64,000 nt of DNA from Butyrivibrio fibrisolvens (lineage in GTDB: Bacteria > Bacillota > Clostridia > Lachnospirales > Lachnospiraceae): NCBI RefSeq assembly GCF_037113525.1, contig NZ_CP146963.1, positions 1,860,001 to 1,924,000 on the forward strand, read 5' to 3'. This document shows positions 8,005-16,848 of the stretch, in pieces (positions within the stretch are counted from its first letter, which is position 1; each line of letters starts with the position of its first letter). Under the pieces are notes generated by a model. The model searched no databases and had not been told where the DNA came from. It saw only the letters and a list, made by a program, of their open reading frames with translations. The position numbers and the translations under genes are program-made.

Positions 8005-8973
8005 ATGATTTCCACCGTAACAAGTACCAAATTGCAGCCGGACAGTGCTATCGCAGATTCCCCGTATGATCTCACTAGTTCCGAAAATGTCAGCTTTTTT
8101 AGAATGATCCTCAAATTAATTAGAATGAAGCAGTGGATCAAAAACGGTTTTGTTTTTGTTCCGTTATTATTTCTGTTTGCTATGCCATCTGTAGGTCAGG
8201 TGCTTAGCTGCGTCCTGGGTGCTTTCTTTTTCTGCCTTGTAAGCTCTGCCGTTTATATCATGAACGACATTGTAGATGTATCCAAGGACAGGGCTCATCC
8301 TGTAAAAAGAAACAGACCCATAGCTTCAGGCGCAGTATCTTTAGGAGTTGCCAGAGTTTTGTGCAGCCTTCTTCTGGTCGCAGGAGTAGCCGGAGCTGCT
8401 TTTTTCAATCCCTATCTGGCACTTATTATCCTTGGCTATTTTGTAATGAACATCGCATACTCTCTTTTCCTGAAAAAGATAATGTTTGTTGATGTGTTTA
8501 CTATTTCAATGGGATTTATACTACGCCTTTGTGCAGGCTTCAAAGTGTTAAAAAAACCTATCAGCGATCCCTGCACCATGTGGTTCATATTCTTTGCGGC
8601 ATTCCTTACCCTTTTCATCGGCGTTGGAAAGCGCTGCAACGAACTTAAGATCATGGGCAATAATTCTGCTGAGTTTAGAGAATCTTTAAAGGGCTGCTCA
8701 ACCAATCAGCTGGACCAGCTCATAGTCATGCTTATGGCCTGCACCATCATGTCTTATGCCATCTTTGTATACACAACACAAATCAAATACCTTGTACTTA
8801 CAATGCCGCTACTTCTTTTGGGCGTTTTTAGATATCACTACTTAAATAACGGCTCAGAGCTTACAGGAAGTCCTGAAATGATCATTTACAAGGACAGACC
8901 TATACGATGCTGCCTCGTTTTCTGGACACTGATGCTGATCGCAATATGTTTTGCGCAGACTTATTTTGTATAG
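8005..8973 (+). CDS. UbiA-family prenyl-phosphate phosphoribosyltransferase-like protein
   Basis: 322 aa with about nine hydrophobic segments. The signature NDIVDVSKDRAHPVKRNRP (about residues 90-108) is the Asp-rich motif of UbiA prenyltransferases. The HP-x-KR-x-RPI form is typical of decaprenyl-phosphate phosphoribosyltransferase (Rv3806c type), which transfers 5-phosphoribose from PRPP to a polyprenyl phosphate. A second Asp motif lies near FVDVFTISMGFILR. AAAGGAG precedes the start. Next to a flippase and glycosyltransferases it would supply a lipid-linked pentose donor for a surface polymer; that role is inferred. The 2-epimerase partners known in actinobacteria are not in the window. 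Confidence 0.8.
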   Translation: MISTVTSTKLQPDSAIADSPYDLTSSENVSFFRMILKLIRMKQWIKNGFVFVPLLFLFAMPSVGQVLSCVLGAFFFCLVSSAVYIMNDIVDVSKDRAHPVKRNRPIASGAVSLGVARVLCSLLLVAGVAGAAFFNPYLALIILGYFVMNIAYSLFLKKIMFVDVFTISMGFILRLCAGFKVLKKPISDPCTMWFIFFAAFLTLFIGVGKRCNELKIMGNNSAEFRESLKGCSTNQLDQLIVMLMACTIMSYAIFVYTTQIKYLVLTMPLLLLGVFRYHYLNNGSELTGSPEMIIYKDRPIRCCLVFWTLMLIAICFAQTYFV

Positions 8974-9054
8974 AACATGCTCTTTTGAATGAAAAACTAT
9001 AGAGAATTGGAAATTGATCATGAGTGATCTAATTACAGAATGGAGATAAAAGAG

Positions 9055-9873
9055 ATGGAAAAGAAATGCAGCATTATCATTCCGACCAAAGACAAAAATT
9101 CCAGACTTTATCTTACTCTTAAATGTCTGGAACCGCAGGTCGACGAAAACACGGAGGTCTTGGTAGTATTCGATGGCTGTACCAAAGAAACTATCGAAGA
9201 ATTCAATACTTTCACGTGGAAGATGAACGTTCAAAAAGTCATAAGTGAAAAGAACGTTGGACGCGCAGCAGCAAGAAATCTAGGAATAGCGCGGGCAACA
9301 GGAGATGTGATCATCTTCCTTGATGATGACAGACTCACTGAAGCCAATTTTATAAAAGGTCACATGAAGGGGCATACAGGAGATCCTTGCGTAGTACTTG
9401 GAGAACGCATGGATGCCAAGGTTACCGAGTTTGAACTTCTTGATCTTATGAAGGAAAAGAACCTTGCGGATGTCCTTTCATTTGTCGCAGAACACAGCAA
9501 GAAAGAATTCTACTACAATATCAAAAAAATATTTGTAAAAAAACCAAGAGCAAAATACCGCTTTATGGCTTTTATCACAGGAAATGTTTCTATCGACAGA
9601 TCCCTTATAAATGAGATAAAAGGCTTTGATGAAGGCTTTAAGGGATGGGGCTATGAAGATACTGATATTGGATATAGGCTTGCAAAGCTGAATATTCCTT
9701 ATTATCAGGACAACAGCATCATCTGCTATCACCTTCTTCACTCACATGTTAAGAGCCAGAAGTCCAAGGAAGAATTAAAGAACCTCAAGTATTTAAAGCA
9801 TAAGTTCCCGGATGACAGAGTGCTCGGAAGCGCGATCAGGTTCTATACATTGAAGGCAAGACTTGAATTATAA
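9055..9873 (+). CDS. Family 2 glycosyltransferase
   Basis: 272 aa with a GT-A fold: SIIIPTKDKNSRL, VVFDGC, NVGRAAARN and the DxD-type IFLDDDRLTE. The C-terminal FDEGFKGWGYEDTDIGYRL is typical of family 2 enzymes (GT2). There is no membrane segment, so it is probably cytoplasmic-face. I chose the ATG at 9055 because GGAGA lies eight bases upstream. Its neighbour at 9992 is a clear paralogue with the same block order, so the pair arose by duplication and may add successive sugars. Sugar specificity cannot be assigned. Confidence 0.88.
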   Translation: MEKKCSIIIPTKDKNSRLYLTLKCLEPQVDENTEVLVVFDGCTKETIEEFNTFTWKMNVQKVISEKNVGRAAARNLGIARATGDVIIFLDDDRLTEANFIKGHMKGHTGDPCVVLGERMDAKVTEFELLDLMKEKNLADVLSFVAEHSKKEFYYNIKKIFVKKPRAKYRFMAFITGNVSIDRSLINEIKGFDEGFKGWGYEDTDIGYRLAKLNIPYYQDNSIICYHLLHSHVKSQKSKEELKNLKYLKHKFPDDRVLGSAIRFYTLKARLEL

Positions 9874-9991
9874 ACAATCAGATATGTGAATCAAAGCTGG
9901 TTCGACAAAGCTACAGAAAGAAAATCTTAGCAAATCCTTAAAATACTATTTTAAATAAAATCATGGAAATAATAATGGAAGGAATGGACTC

Positions 9992-10837
9992 ATGAAAAAG
10001 GTAAGTATAATAATCCCTACTTACAATAAGCTTATGCGCCTGAGGCTTGCTTTAAAGGCCTTAGAACCTGAGGTTGATGAGAATGTAGAAGTAATAGTTG
10101 TCTTTGACGGATGCGACAAGGTGGTCATTGATCATTTTCATAAGCTGAATCTTTCATATAAACCGATCGAGATCATAAATGAACATAACATTGGAAGAGC
10201 AAAAGCCAGAAATAAGGGAATTGAAGCTGCTAAAGGTGATGTAGTTTTTTTCCTTGATGATGACCGCATTGTTAAGCCAGGATACGTCAAAGCTCATCTT
10301 GAACTTCATGAAAAAGGCTATGGAGTTGTCCTTGGTCAGCGCAATCAGCTGTTTATGAAGGAATCTGACATCGTTAATTATTATGAGGATACTACAGATC
10401 TCTTTGATTACTGCGAACAAAATGGCGAGATTGAAAAATATGTCTTTGGCCACGGCGCGACCAGTCCGATCAGGTGGATGAATTTCTTTACCGGAAATGT
10501 ATCTGTTGATCGTAAGGAACTTCTGGATGTCGGATGCTTCGATGAGTTTTTTACCAAATGGGGACATGAGGATCTTGATCTTGGAATCCGTCTTTATCTT
10601 AAAGGAGTTCATTTCGGTTATACGACAAGAGGCAACAATTATCACCTTATGCATGAAAGTAACTTCGACAATAAGCGTGAGCAGAGTGCACTTAACCTGC
10701 GTTACATGATAGGGAAATACAGGAAAAATTTTTTTGTTAGGACAATGCTCAGGCTCTTGTATATGAAGCAGTCAGTATTTGGAGTAAGGATATCCAGAGA
10801 TCAAATGGCCAAATTCGAGATGCTTTCGCAGGAATAG
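9992..10837 (+). CDS. Family 2 glycosyltransferase (paralogue of the preceding gene)
   Basis: 281 aa: SIIIPTYNKLMRLRLALKAL, VVFDGCDKV, NIGRAKARNKG, VFFLDDDRIVKPGY, FTGNVSVDRKEL and FFTKWGHEDLDLGIRL. These blocks match the upstream enzyme one for one. GGAAGGA precedes the start. An Asp-Asp-Asp metal and nucleotide motif is present, so it should be active. It belongs to the same unit as the flippase and UbiA-type transferase. Confidence 0.88.
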   Translation: MKKVSIIIPTYNKLMRLRLALKALEPEVDENVEVIVVFDGCDKVVIDHFHKLNLSYKPIEIINEHNIGRAKARNKGIEAAKGDVVFFLDDDRIVKPGYVKAHLELHEKGYGVVLGQRNQLFMKESDIVNYYEDTTDLFDYCEQNGEIEKYVFGHGATSPIRWMNFFTGNVSVDRKELLDVGCFDEFFTKWGHEDLDLGIRLYLKGVHFGYTTRGNNYHLMHESNFDNKREQSALNLRYMIGKYRKNFFVRTMLRLLYMKQSVFGVRISRDQMAKFEMLSQE

Positions 10838-10838
10838 A

Positions 10839-10892
10839 AATTTTGAAAATGTAAATTATTCAAAATTCATTTAGTCATTCGAGACATGAGGC
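10839..10892 (+). repeat. Degenerate third copy of the pseudoknot repeat
   Basis: TTTTGAAAATGTAAATTATTCAAAA followed by TTAGTCATTCGAGACATGAGG matches the two ends of the repeats at 22361 and 47081. The central AAGTGG..CCACTT segment is missing, so the pseudoknot cannot form. It lies 70 bases before the next gene. Confidence 0.6.
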
Positions 10893-10962
10893 TGAAATCA
10901 GTAAGTTTTGGATTCAAAAAATATGAATCTTAAGAATAAAAAAAGAATGGAGAGAGAAAGAG

Positions 10963-11640
10963 ATGAAAAATTTTTTACAGAAGTATTTATGGCTTGTAGG
11001 AATGGGAATTGGAGGAGTTGGAGCACTTCTTATATGGGTATTCCTTCCTCATCAGTCACAGATTGATGAGATGTGGTGGCTTGTTGTTAAGTTCGCAGTT
11101 TTCTTTGCAGCTGTTATAGGTATTAGTTTCTTCCCTAATAAGCTTAAGTTTGGTTATATCCTTGCAGCACTTCCATTTTTCCCATTCCTTATGCTTATCA
11201 TTCCTAGAGCAAGCTACTATGGAATCTTCGGAACACTTGATACACCTGCTCAGGGCGAGATGTACACAAACCTTTACTTCCTGTGCTATCCACTTATCAT
11301 CATGTCAGTAGCTTTTGCTCACCGTCTTGGCGGCGGTAAGCCAGGTCAGTCCATCAAGATCTGCGTAGCTGGTATTCTCCTTATTTTCTCAGGACTTCTT
11401 GACCTTAGCTTCAACACAGCTAACGGAAGACCTCTTGCAGAGTCACTTGATTATGCATACCACATCATCGTTTTGTTCGGCCGTGCTCTTACATGGAAAG
11501 AAGGTCTTGCATTCTGCCTTGCACACTTCCCAGTGATCGCACTTATACTTGCACTTCCTATGGATAAGTGGTTTGTAAAGTGGGGACTTGTTGAGGATAC
11601 AGAAAATAAAGAAGTAGAAGAGCAGAAAGCTGCTGCATAA
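10963..11640 (+). CDS. Six-helix integral membrane protein, function unknown
   Basis: 225 aa with about six hydrophobic segments and an acidic cytoplasmic tail (EDTENKEVEEQKAAA). No motif I recognise; Trp and Pro are frequent in the loops. GGAGAGAG precedes the start and a terminator follows the stop, so it is last in the glycan unit or independent. Association with glycan export is inferred from position only. Confidence 0.7.
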   Translation: MKNFLQKYLWLVGMGIGGVGALLIWVFLPHQSQIDEMWWLVVKFAVFFAAVIGISFFPNKLKFGYILAALPFFPFLMLIIPRASYYGIFGTLDTPAQGEMYTNLYFLCYPLIIMSVAFAHRLGGGKPGQSIKICVAGILLIFSGLLDLSFNTANGRPLAESLDYAYHIIVLFGRALTWKEGLAFCLAHFPVIALILALPMDKWFVKWGLVEDTENKEVEEQKAAA

Positions 11641-11662
11641 GAAAAAATATACTTGAGGGTAA

Positions 11663-11703
11663 AAAGAAGCTACAGTCCGTGATGGGGCTGTAGCTTCTTT
11701 CTT
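11663..11703 (+). terminator. Terminator after the membrane-protein gene
   Basis: AAAGAAGCTACAG / CTGTAGCTTCTTT, 13-bp stem, followed by a short mixed T-run. Confidence 0.82.
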
Positions 11704-11830
11704 TAGTAAGACGGTGCTGATATCTTGGAAAAAGAAGTGTATTTTTTCACAAAATAAGTGATTTGCGCTGAAATGGGTTTTCGTGTACTATACTATCGGT
11801 ATACTTATAAGCAACATAGGAGGTTAGAAT

Positions 11831-12841
11831 ATGGATAGTATATTAGCAACAACAAACACGGAAACCAAAAGTGGCATCAACGGAACCGCGCTAAAAATAA
11901 TAGCGCTGGTTGCCATGTTTATAGATCACTTTACTGCAGTTATCTTACAGAATAAGCTGGCACTCTTAATTCAGGCAGCAAACCTGACTACTGCACAGGA
12001 ACGGGCTGCATGGATTTCCAGTCACCCATTATGGACATTTGGACCTGTAATATTAAGACTTATCGGCAGATTTGGATTCCCGCTATTTGTGTACCTTCTG
12101 GTAGAAGGTTATACACATACACGTAGCGTAAAAAAGTATGCGATAAATCTTGCAGTATTTGCAGCAATCTCAGAGCTGCCATTTAATCTTGGTTTTGAGA
12201 GCAAGCTTTTTTATCCGGAATATCAGAACGTATTCCTTACGCTGTTTTTGGGACTTCTTTGCATTTGGGCTATTGATGAGTTCGGATTTAAGCGTGAATG
12301 GAACAAAAAAGCGTCCTTGTTATTCTTCCCGGCTGTGCTTGTATTGGGAGCATTTTGCGGTTATTTATTTGGCATAGGTACGCCTGGTGCGATCATTAAT
12401 TCTTTTGCCGAAATTCCGGTTTATTATTACTGCCTGGCAGGAGCTCTAATCTTATTTATCATTATGGCCATTGCCGGTAGAAAATGGGATGATGCTAAGA
12501 AAGTGCAGTTTATAGCTATTGCATTAAGCATTAGTGCATTTGGAACGATCGCAGAACTTCTCAAGACAGATTATTCGGGCGTAGGCATTTTAACTATCGC
12601 AGTTATGTATCTTTTCAGGGCTAAAAAAGTTAAGGCATTTGCACTTGGGTGCACGGTTCTAACGGTACTGAATCTGGCAGAGATAACAGCATACTTTATG
12701 CTTATTCCTGTAAGCAAATATAATGGCGAAAGAGGACCGAAGATCAATAAATATTTCTTCTACGCATTCTATCCGGTTCATTTGGGAATACTTTATTTGG
12801 TAGCATATGTACTGGGAATCGTAGGATTTGCACTCTATTAA
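11831..12841 (+). CDS. TraX-family membrane protein
   Basis: 336 aa, many hydrophobic helices. The N-terminal LKIIALVAMFIDHF and the later GRFGFPLFVYLLVEGYTHTRS and AFYPVHLGIL are the three conserved TraX blocks. TraX of plasmid F acetylates pilin; chromosomal homologues in Firmicutes are thought to be membrane acyltransferases of unknown substrate. AGGAGG precedes the start. A weak promoter (TTGCGC, 17 bases, TACTAT) may lie at 11763-11791. A second copy at 25238 is frameshifted. Confidence 0.88.
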   Translation: MDSILATTNTETKSGINGTALKIIALVAMFIDHFTAVILQNKLALLIQAANLTTAQERAAWISSHPLWTFGPVILRLIGRFGFPLFVYLLVEGYTHTRSVKKYAINLAVFAAISELPFNLGFESKLFYPEYQNVFLTLFLGLLCIWAIDEFGFKREWNKKASLLFFPAVLVLGAFCGYLFGIGTPGAIINSFAEIPVYYYCLAGALILFIIMAIAGRKWDDAKKVQFIAIALSISAFGTIAELLKTDYSGVGILTIAVMYLFRAKKVKAFALGCTVLTVLNLAEITAYFMLIPVSKYNGERGPKINKYFFYAFYPVHLGILYLVAYVLGIVGFALY

Positions 12842-12875
12842 AATCAGTAAAAAAGGAAATTCTCTTAAAATGAAG

Positions 12876-12916
12876 AATCCCTGTAGTAGTAATTGAGCTG
12901 CTACAGGGATTTTTTC
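12876..12916 (+). terminator. Terminator after the TraX gene
   Basis: AATCCCTGTAG / CTACAGGGATT stem followed by T5. Confidence 0.9.
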
Positions 12917-12958
12917 CAAAAAAATGAAAAATAAGGTATTACATACGGGGAAAAATTC

Positions 12959-12967
12959 TGATATAAT
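12959..12967 (+). promoter_or_regulatory. Extended -10 promoter for the DUF2798 gene
   Basis: TGATATAAT is a full extended -10; the -35 (TTACAT, 12939-12944) is poor. The leader contains a CACCAG/CTGGTG hairpin near 13024. Confidence 0.5.
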
Positions 12968-13090
12968 CACAAACTGTTGATTAAAAAAATGAAGATTCAT
13001 AGCTGGTAACATTGGAAACGCACACCAGAACTGGTGCTAACGAACAACACGCTTAAGTCTTCTCTGTTTTTTGAAAGGAGAACCCTTAAA

Positions 13091-13591
13091 ATGTTACCAC
13101 AAAGTAAGTTTCAGGATGTGATTTTCACTATTTTCATGGCTTTTGTCATGGCCTATGCAATGATCTGTTACAATATCGCCCTTAATGTAGGCGGAATGCA
13201 GAACTTTGTATTTCTCGCAGCATTCAAGGAAATGCTGATCATGTGGCCTATCGCCATAGTTTTAGAACTTTTGTTTGTAGGAAAACTGGCTCAAAAGCTC
13301 GCTTTCAGATTTGTAACCCCTGGGAAGGATCCTATGATCATGATCATCCTTGCTATTTCAGCCATGTCAGTTTGTCTTATGTGCCCACTTATGAGCTTTG
13401 CAGCGACACTTCTTTTTAAAGACGCAGGCGCAGAGATCGTGGCAGTATGGCTTCAGACTACAGCGATGAACTTCCCAATGGCACTTTGCTGGCAGATATT
13501 CTTTGCAGGACCATTAGTACGTAACGTATTTGGATTCTTTGTAAAGAGATTTTCAAAGGATTCTCATGAAGATGCAAGACAAGGGGCATGA
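13091..13591 (+). CDS. DUF2798-type four-helix membrane protein
   Basis: 166 aa from the ATG at 13091, which has AAAGGAG upstream; the frame is open to 13034 but without a ribosome site. It has two related helix pairs: MAFVMAYAMICYNIAL with an early MWPIA segment, and a later MCPLMSFAATLLF with FPMALCWQIFFAGPLVRNVF. This internal pseudo-repeat is typical of DUF2798 proteins. Function unknown. It is monocistronic, with a terminator downstream. Confidence 0.75.
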   Translation: MLPQSKFQDVIFTIFMAFVMAYAMICYNIALNVGGMQNFVFLAAFKEMLIMWPIAIVLELLFVGKLAQKLAFRFVTPGKDPMIMIILAISAMSVCLMCPLMSFAATLLFKDAGAEIVAVWLQTTAMNFPMALCWQIFFAGPLVRNVFGFFVKRFSKDSHEDARQGA

Positions 13592-13648
13592 AGAAGTTTT
13601 ATATCATTACTTAAGCGTTGTGATTATATAATTTAAAGATTTTTGTAT

Positions 13649-13699
13649 AAGCCATTTGACAGTATTTATGCTGTTGAGTGGCTTTTTTTCTGTTATAGT
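13649..13699 (+). terminator. Terminator fused to an extended -10 promoter (module copy 1)
   Basis: A 14-bp stem with G-U pairs (AAGCCATTTGACAG / CTGTTGAGTGGCTT) and T7 ends the DUF2798 transcript. Immediately after it TGTTATAGT (13691-13699) forms an extended -10 for the TSUP gene. The same arrangement, about 80 percent identical by eye, recurs at 16781-16833. Confidence 0.75.
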
Positions 13700-13797
13700 A
13701 TATCTATGCTTTGATGAAATGCGCGTATTAAGCACATTTTTAAGACATTATAACTTGAAGAACATAGAAAGCCCCCAAGGAGAAACAAGAAGATAAA

Positions 13798-14517
13798 ATG
13801 ATTTTATGGATAATAGCGACATTGTGCGCTTTTTATATAAAGGGATTATGTGGATTTGCCAATACTTTAGTATTTACCTCTATTCTGAGTTTTGGCACTG
13901 CTAATATAAATATATCGCCTGTTGAATTGGTGCTTGGGTATCCGACCAATCTTATAATAAGCTTCAAAGAAAGAAAATCCATAGACTGGAAGATATGTAT
14001 TCCACTTTCTGTGATGGTCATAATCGGAAGCCTTGCAGGAGTTTTTTTCCTAAAAAATGCAGATATTACTATAGTAAAAGTAATATTCGGCGTGCTTGTT
14101 ATCCTCGTTGGACTTGAAATGTTCTTAAGAGAAGCATCTGGTAAAAAGAGTAAGCAGTCAAGGATACTGCTTACAGTGATAGGAATTCTGTCCGGTATTT
14201 TGTGCGGTTTATACGGCGTGGGAGCCCTTCTTGGAGCTTACATAGGAAGGACTACGAATGATGCCAGATCTTTCAAAGCGAATATCTGCATGGTGTTCAT
14301 AATAGAGAATACTTTCAGGATCATCCTGTACAGTATCTATGGGATCATTACAATAGCTGCGCTTAAGAAGGCTCTTTTACTTGCACCGTTTATGCTTGTA
14401 GGGCTTCTTGCTGGAATGTTTAGTGCGGGAAAGATAGACGATAGCATGGTCAAAAAGATCGTTATCGTAATGCTGATCGTTTCTGGAATTGCCCTTATCT
14501 TAACTAACATTATCTAA
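13798..14517 (+). CDS. TSUP-family (TauE/SafE-type) membrane exporter
   Basis: 239 aa, about eight hydrophobic segments in two related halves, with the repeated pattern near GLCGFANTLVF and GLYGVGALLGAYIGR. TSUP proteins export sulfite, sulfoacetate or other small organosulfur anions. The ribosome site (AAGGAG) is about 16 bases from the ATG, longer than usual. It is convergent with the TetR gene. Substrate unknown. Confidence 0.83.
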   Translation: MILWIIATLCAFYIKGLCGFANTLVFTSILSFGTANINISPVELVLGYPTNLIISFKERKSIDWKICIPLSVMVIIGSLAGVFFLKNADITIVKVIFGVLVILVGLEMFLREASGKKSKQSRILLTVIGILSGILCGLYGVGALLGAYIGRTTNDARSFKANICMVFIIENTFRIILYSIYGIITIAALKKALLLAPFMLVGLLAGMFSAGKIDDSMVKKIVIVMLIVSGIALILTNII

Positions 14518-14567
14518 GAAAAAAGCTATGAAAAGACTTATGATTTAGGCATTAGAATTATGCCATA

Positions 14568-15122
14568 TCATTCTAATCGTAGTGTTTCTGAGCATAGCTT
14601 TGCCATGTATTCAGGAGATTCCTTCATTCCATTTTTTATCCATGTAAGTGACACTTCCCAAAGGGCAGCAGCAATGCCTCTGGCAATGTATTCATGCTGG
14701 GCAGCAAATGTGTTGTCTGAAGCAAGACATAGAGCATTATAGAACATGTCGACAAAAGAGATGTTCGAATTATGGATAAGGGCACACATGTCTTTGTCGG
14801 AGTGGAGCCAGGAAAATGCAGCCAGAAACCATTCGTAATATCTGTTGTCTTTTTTATGAAGAGCCTGAGCAAGGGAGTGGCTAAGTTCGTCAGTCATACT
14901 CTTTGTTATGTCCTTCAAGATATCTTCTTTTGAGGGGTAGTTTCTGTAAACAGAACCTCTTGATGCACCGGATTTTTCTATTATCATTGTCATACTTATA
15001 TCTTTGTAGGGGTGCTCTTTCATGAGCCCTATTAAAGCATCACATATGCATTCTTTTGTTATTCTGTTGGATTCCTTATTTGACATTCTTCTTATATTTC
15101 TCTTTTCAAGCTCCGTGGACAT
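14568..15122 (-). CDS. TetR/AcrR-family transcriptional regulator
   Basis: 184 aa. The N-terminal helix-turn-helix is in ITKECICDALIGLMKEHPY, MIIEKSGASRGSVYRNYPSKEDIL, a standard TetR head. The C-terminal ligand domain is all-helical. Of three in-frame ATGs I chose the one at 15122 because GGAG lies six bases upstream. It is divergent from the radical SAM gene and probably regulates it and itself through the shared 150-base region. Confidence 0.88.
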   Translation of the reverse strand: MSTELEKRNIRRMSNKESNRITKECICDALIGLMKEHPYKDISMTMIIEKSGASRGSVYRNYPSKEDILKDITKSMTDELSHSLAQALHKKDNRYYEWFLAAFSWLHSDKDMCALIHNSNISFVDMFYNALCLASDNTFAAQHEYIARGIAAALWEVSLTWIKNGMKESPEYMAKLCSETLRLE

Positions 15123-15179
15123 TTTGATCTCCATTTGTATCATCTGAACAATAAGCGAAATAGTGTATTAAATGTCGCC

Positions 15180-15241
15180 AATACATTGTTTGACATCTGT
15201 ATCGGTGATATAAATGTATTATCAGATAAATATTTTGTCAA
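15180..15241. promoter_or_regulatory. Divergent control region between tetR-type and radical SAM genes
   Basis: AATACATT (15180-15187) and AATGTATT (15213-15220) form an inverted repeat. TTGACA occurs on the plus strand at 15190 and on the minus strand at 15241-15236. The minus-strand copy has TACATT 17 bases on, overlapping the right half of the repeat, so repressor binding there would block the regulator's own promoter. The plus-strand -10 is not clear. Confidence 0.45.
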
Positions 15242-15271
15242 TATACATGATCAGAATATTGGGAGGTGGAC

Positions 15272-16765
15272 ATGAACGCATTAACTAATGTTACACACGC
15301 AGCACAAAGACAGGCTTTTAGCGTTTTGATCGACAGCTTTCTTGATCATCTTGATAAGACGGAAGATCGTACGAAAACTTATTTGAAGCTTGTAGATGAG
15401 GCAGAGCGTTTTTGGGGTAAGAATGCTGCTGATCCAGAGAAATTGGAGGCAGTACGACGCGCATTTAAAGACCCGGATAATCGCTGGGTGAAATTTATAA
15501 ATAAAGTAGTTGATGAAACCAATCCCCATGTAGCCAGAATGACCATGCTTAATCTGGGCTACGAAGCTTTCTTCAGAGGAACAAAGACTATACGAAAAAA
15601 CAGAGAAAAATATGGTTGTAATATACCCTGGCTTATCCTGTTTGATCCAACTTCAGCCTGCAATATGCACTGCGCCGGATGCTGGTCAGGAACATATGGA
15701 CCCAAGAATAACTTGTCTTTTGCCGATATGGACAAGATAGTAACTCAAGGAAAAGAGCTTGGCGTATATGTTTATATGATGACAGGCGGAGAGCCGCTTG
15801 TAAGGAAGGCTGATATACTTAAGCTTGCCGAAAAACATAATGACGTACAGTTCGGAATATATAGTAATTCAACTCTTGTGGATGATGATTTCTGTAAAGA
15901 GGTTGTACGCCTTGGAAATATCACCTTTATGCTCTCTATAGAAGGAACTCCTGAGACTAATGATGCAAGAAGAGGAGATGGCCATTATGATGCTGTAATG
16001 AACGCCATGTCTCTTTTCAAAAAGTATGGAATTTTATTTGGCACATCTATATGTTATACAAGGAATAATATTGAAGCTGTAACTGATCCAGGGTTTATTA
16101 AATTCATAGCAGATAAGGGTGCAAGATTCGGCTTCTTCTTCCACTATATGCCGGTTGGTAACAATGCAGTTCCAGAGCTGATGCCTACTGTGACGCAGAG
16201 AAAAAAGATGATAGAGCGTATCAGATGGATTCGTTCAAACGAATGTGATACAGGTTTCTTCCCAATGGATTTCCAGAATGATGGAGAAGCTGTAGGCGGA
16301 TGCATTGCAGGTGGAAGAAACTATTTCCATATCAATTCAAGCGGTGATGCAGAGCCTTGTGTTTTCATCCATTTTTCTAACACCAACATACATGACAATT
16401 CTATTCTTGAAATGCTGCAAAGCCCTCTTTTCATGGAATATCATAAGGGTCAGCCTTTTAATAAGAATCACTTAAGACCATGTCCGATGCTTGAAAATCC
16501 AAAACTTTTGAGAGAGATGGTAGAAAGATCCGGGGCACATGGCACGAATGAAGAATCAGAGGAGAGTGTAGAACATCTGTGCTCAAAGTGCGATGATTAT
16601 GCTTCTAAGTGGGGAATTGTTGCAGATGAGATTTGGAAATCGGAACCTCATCAAAAGAAGAAATATGAAAACTATGCACCAGCTAACAGAACAGGTAATG
16701 ATAACCTGAGAAAATTTGAGGGAAAGAAAGAGAATCCGCTCAAGGATCTAAAAAAGCATGCTTGA
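15272..16765 (+). CDS. Radical SAM / SPASM-domain protein
   Basis: 497 aa from the ATG at 15272 with GGGAGG upstream. The radical SAM motif is C-x3-C-x2-C in SACNMHCAGCWSG, followed by MMTGGEPLVR. C-terminal cysteines follow the auxiliary-cluster pattern (GGCIAGGRNYFHINSSGDAEPCVF, RPCPMLEN, HLCSKCDDY), as in SPASM enzymes that modify peptides or act as sulfatase maturases. A helical N-terminal extension of about 110 residues precedes the barrel. No precursor peptide is nearby, so the substrate is unknown. Divergence from a TetR regulator suggests inducible expression. Confidence 0.88.
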   Translation: MNALTNVTHAAQRQAFSVLIDSFLDHLDKTEDRTKTYLKLVDEAERFWGKNAADPEKLEAVRRAFKDPDNRWVKFINKVVDETNPHVARMTMLNLGYEAFFRGTKTIRKNREKYGCNIPWLILFDPTSACNMHCAGCWSGTYGPKNNLSFADMDKIVTQGKELGVYVYMMTGGEPLVRKADILKLAEKHNDVQFGIYSNSTLVDDDFCKEVVRLGNITFMLSIEGTPETNDARRGDGHYDAVMNAMSLFKKYGILFGTSICYTRNNIEAVTDPGFIKFIADKGARFGFFFHYMPVGNNAVPELMPTVTQRKKMIERIRWIRSNECDTGFFPMDFQNDGEAVGGCIAGGRNYFHINSSGDAEPCVFIHFSNTNIHDNSILEMLQSPLFMEYHKGQPFNKNHLRPCPMLENPKLLREMVERSGAHGTNEESEESVEHLCSKCDDYASKWGIVADEIWKSEPHQKKKYENYAPANRTGNDNLRKFEGKKENPLKDLKKHA

Positions 16766-16780
16766 AAACTGAGTTGGATA

Positions 16781-16833
16781 AGAGCCATTTGACAGTATTA
16801 ATTGCTGTTAGATGGCTCTTTTTCTGTTATAGT
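16781..16833 (+). terminator. Terminator fused to an extended -10 promoter (module copy 2)
   Basis: AGAGCCAT..TGACAG / CTGTTA..ATGGCTCT with T5 ends the radical SAM transcript. TGTTATAGT (16825-16833) follows as an extended -10 whose transcript would begin just before the palindromic array. Related to 13649-13699. Confidence 0.75.
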
Positions 16834-16848
16834 ACAACTATGTTTTTG

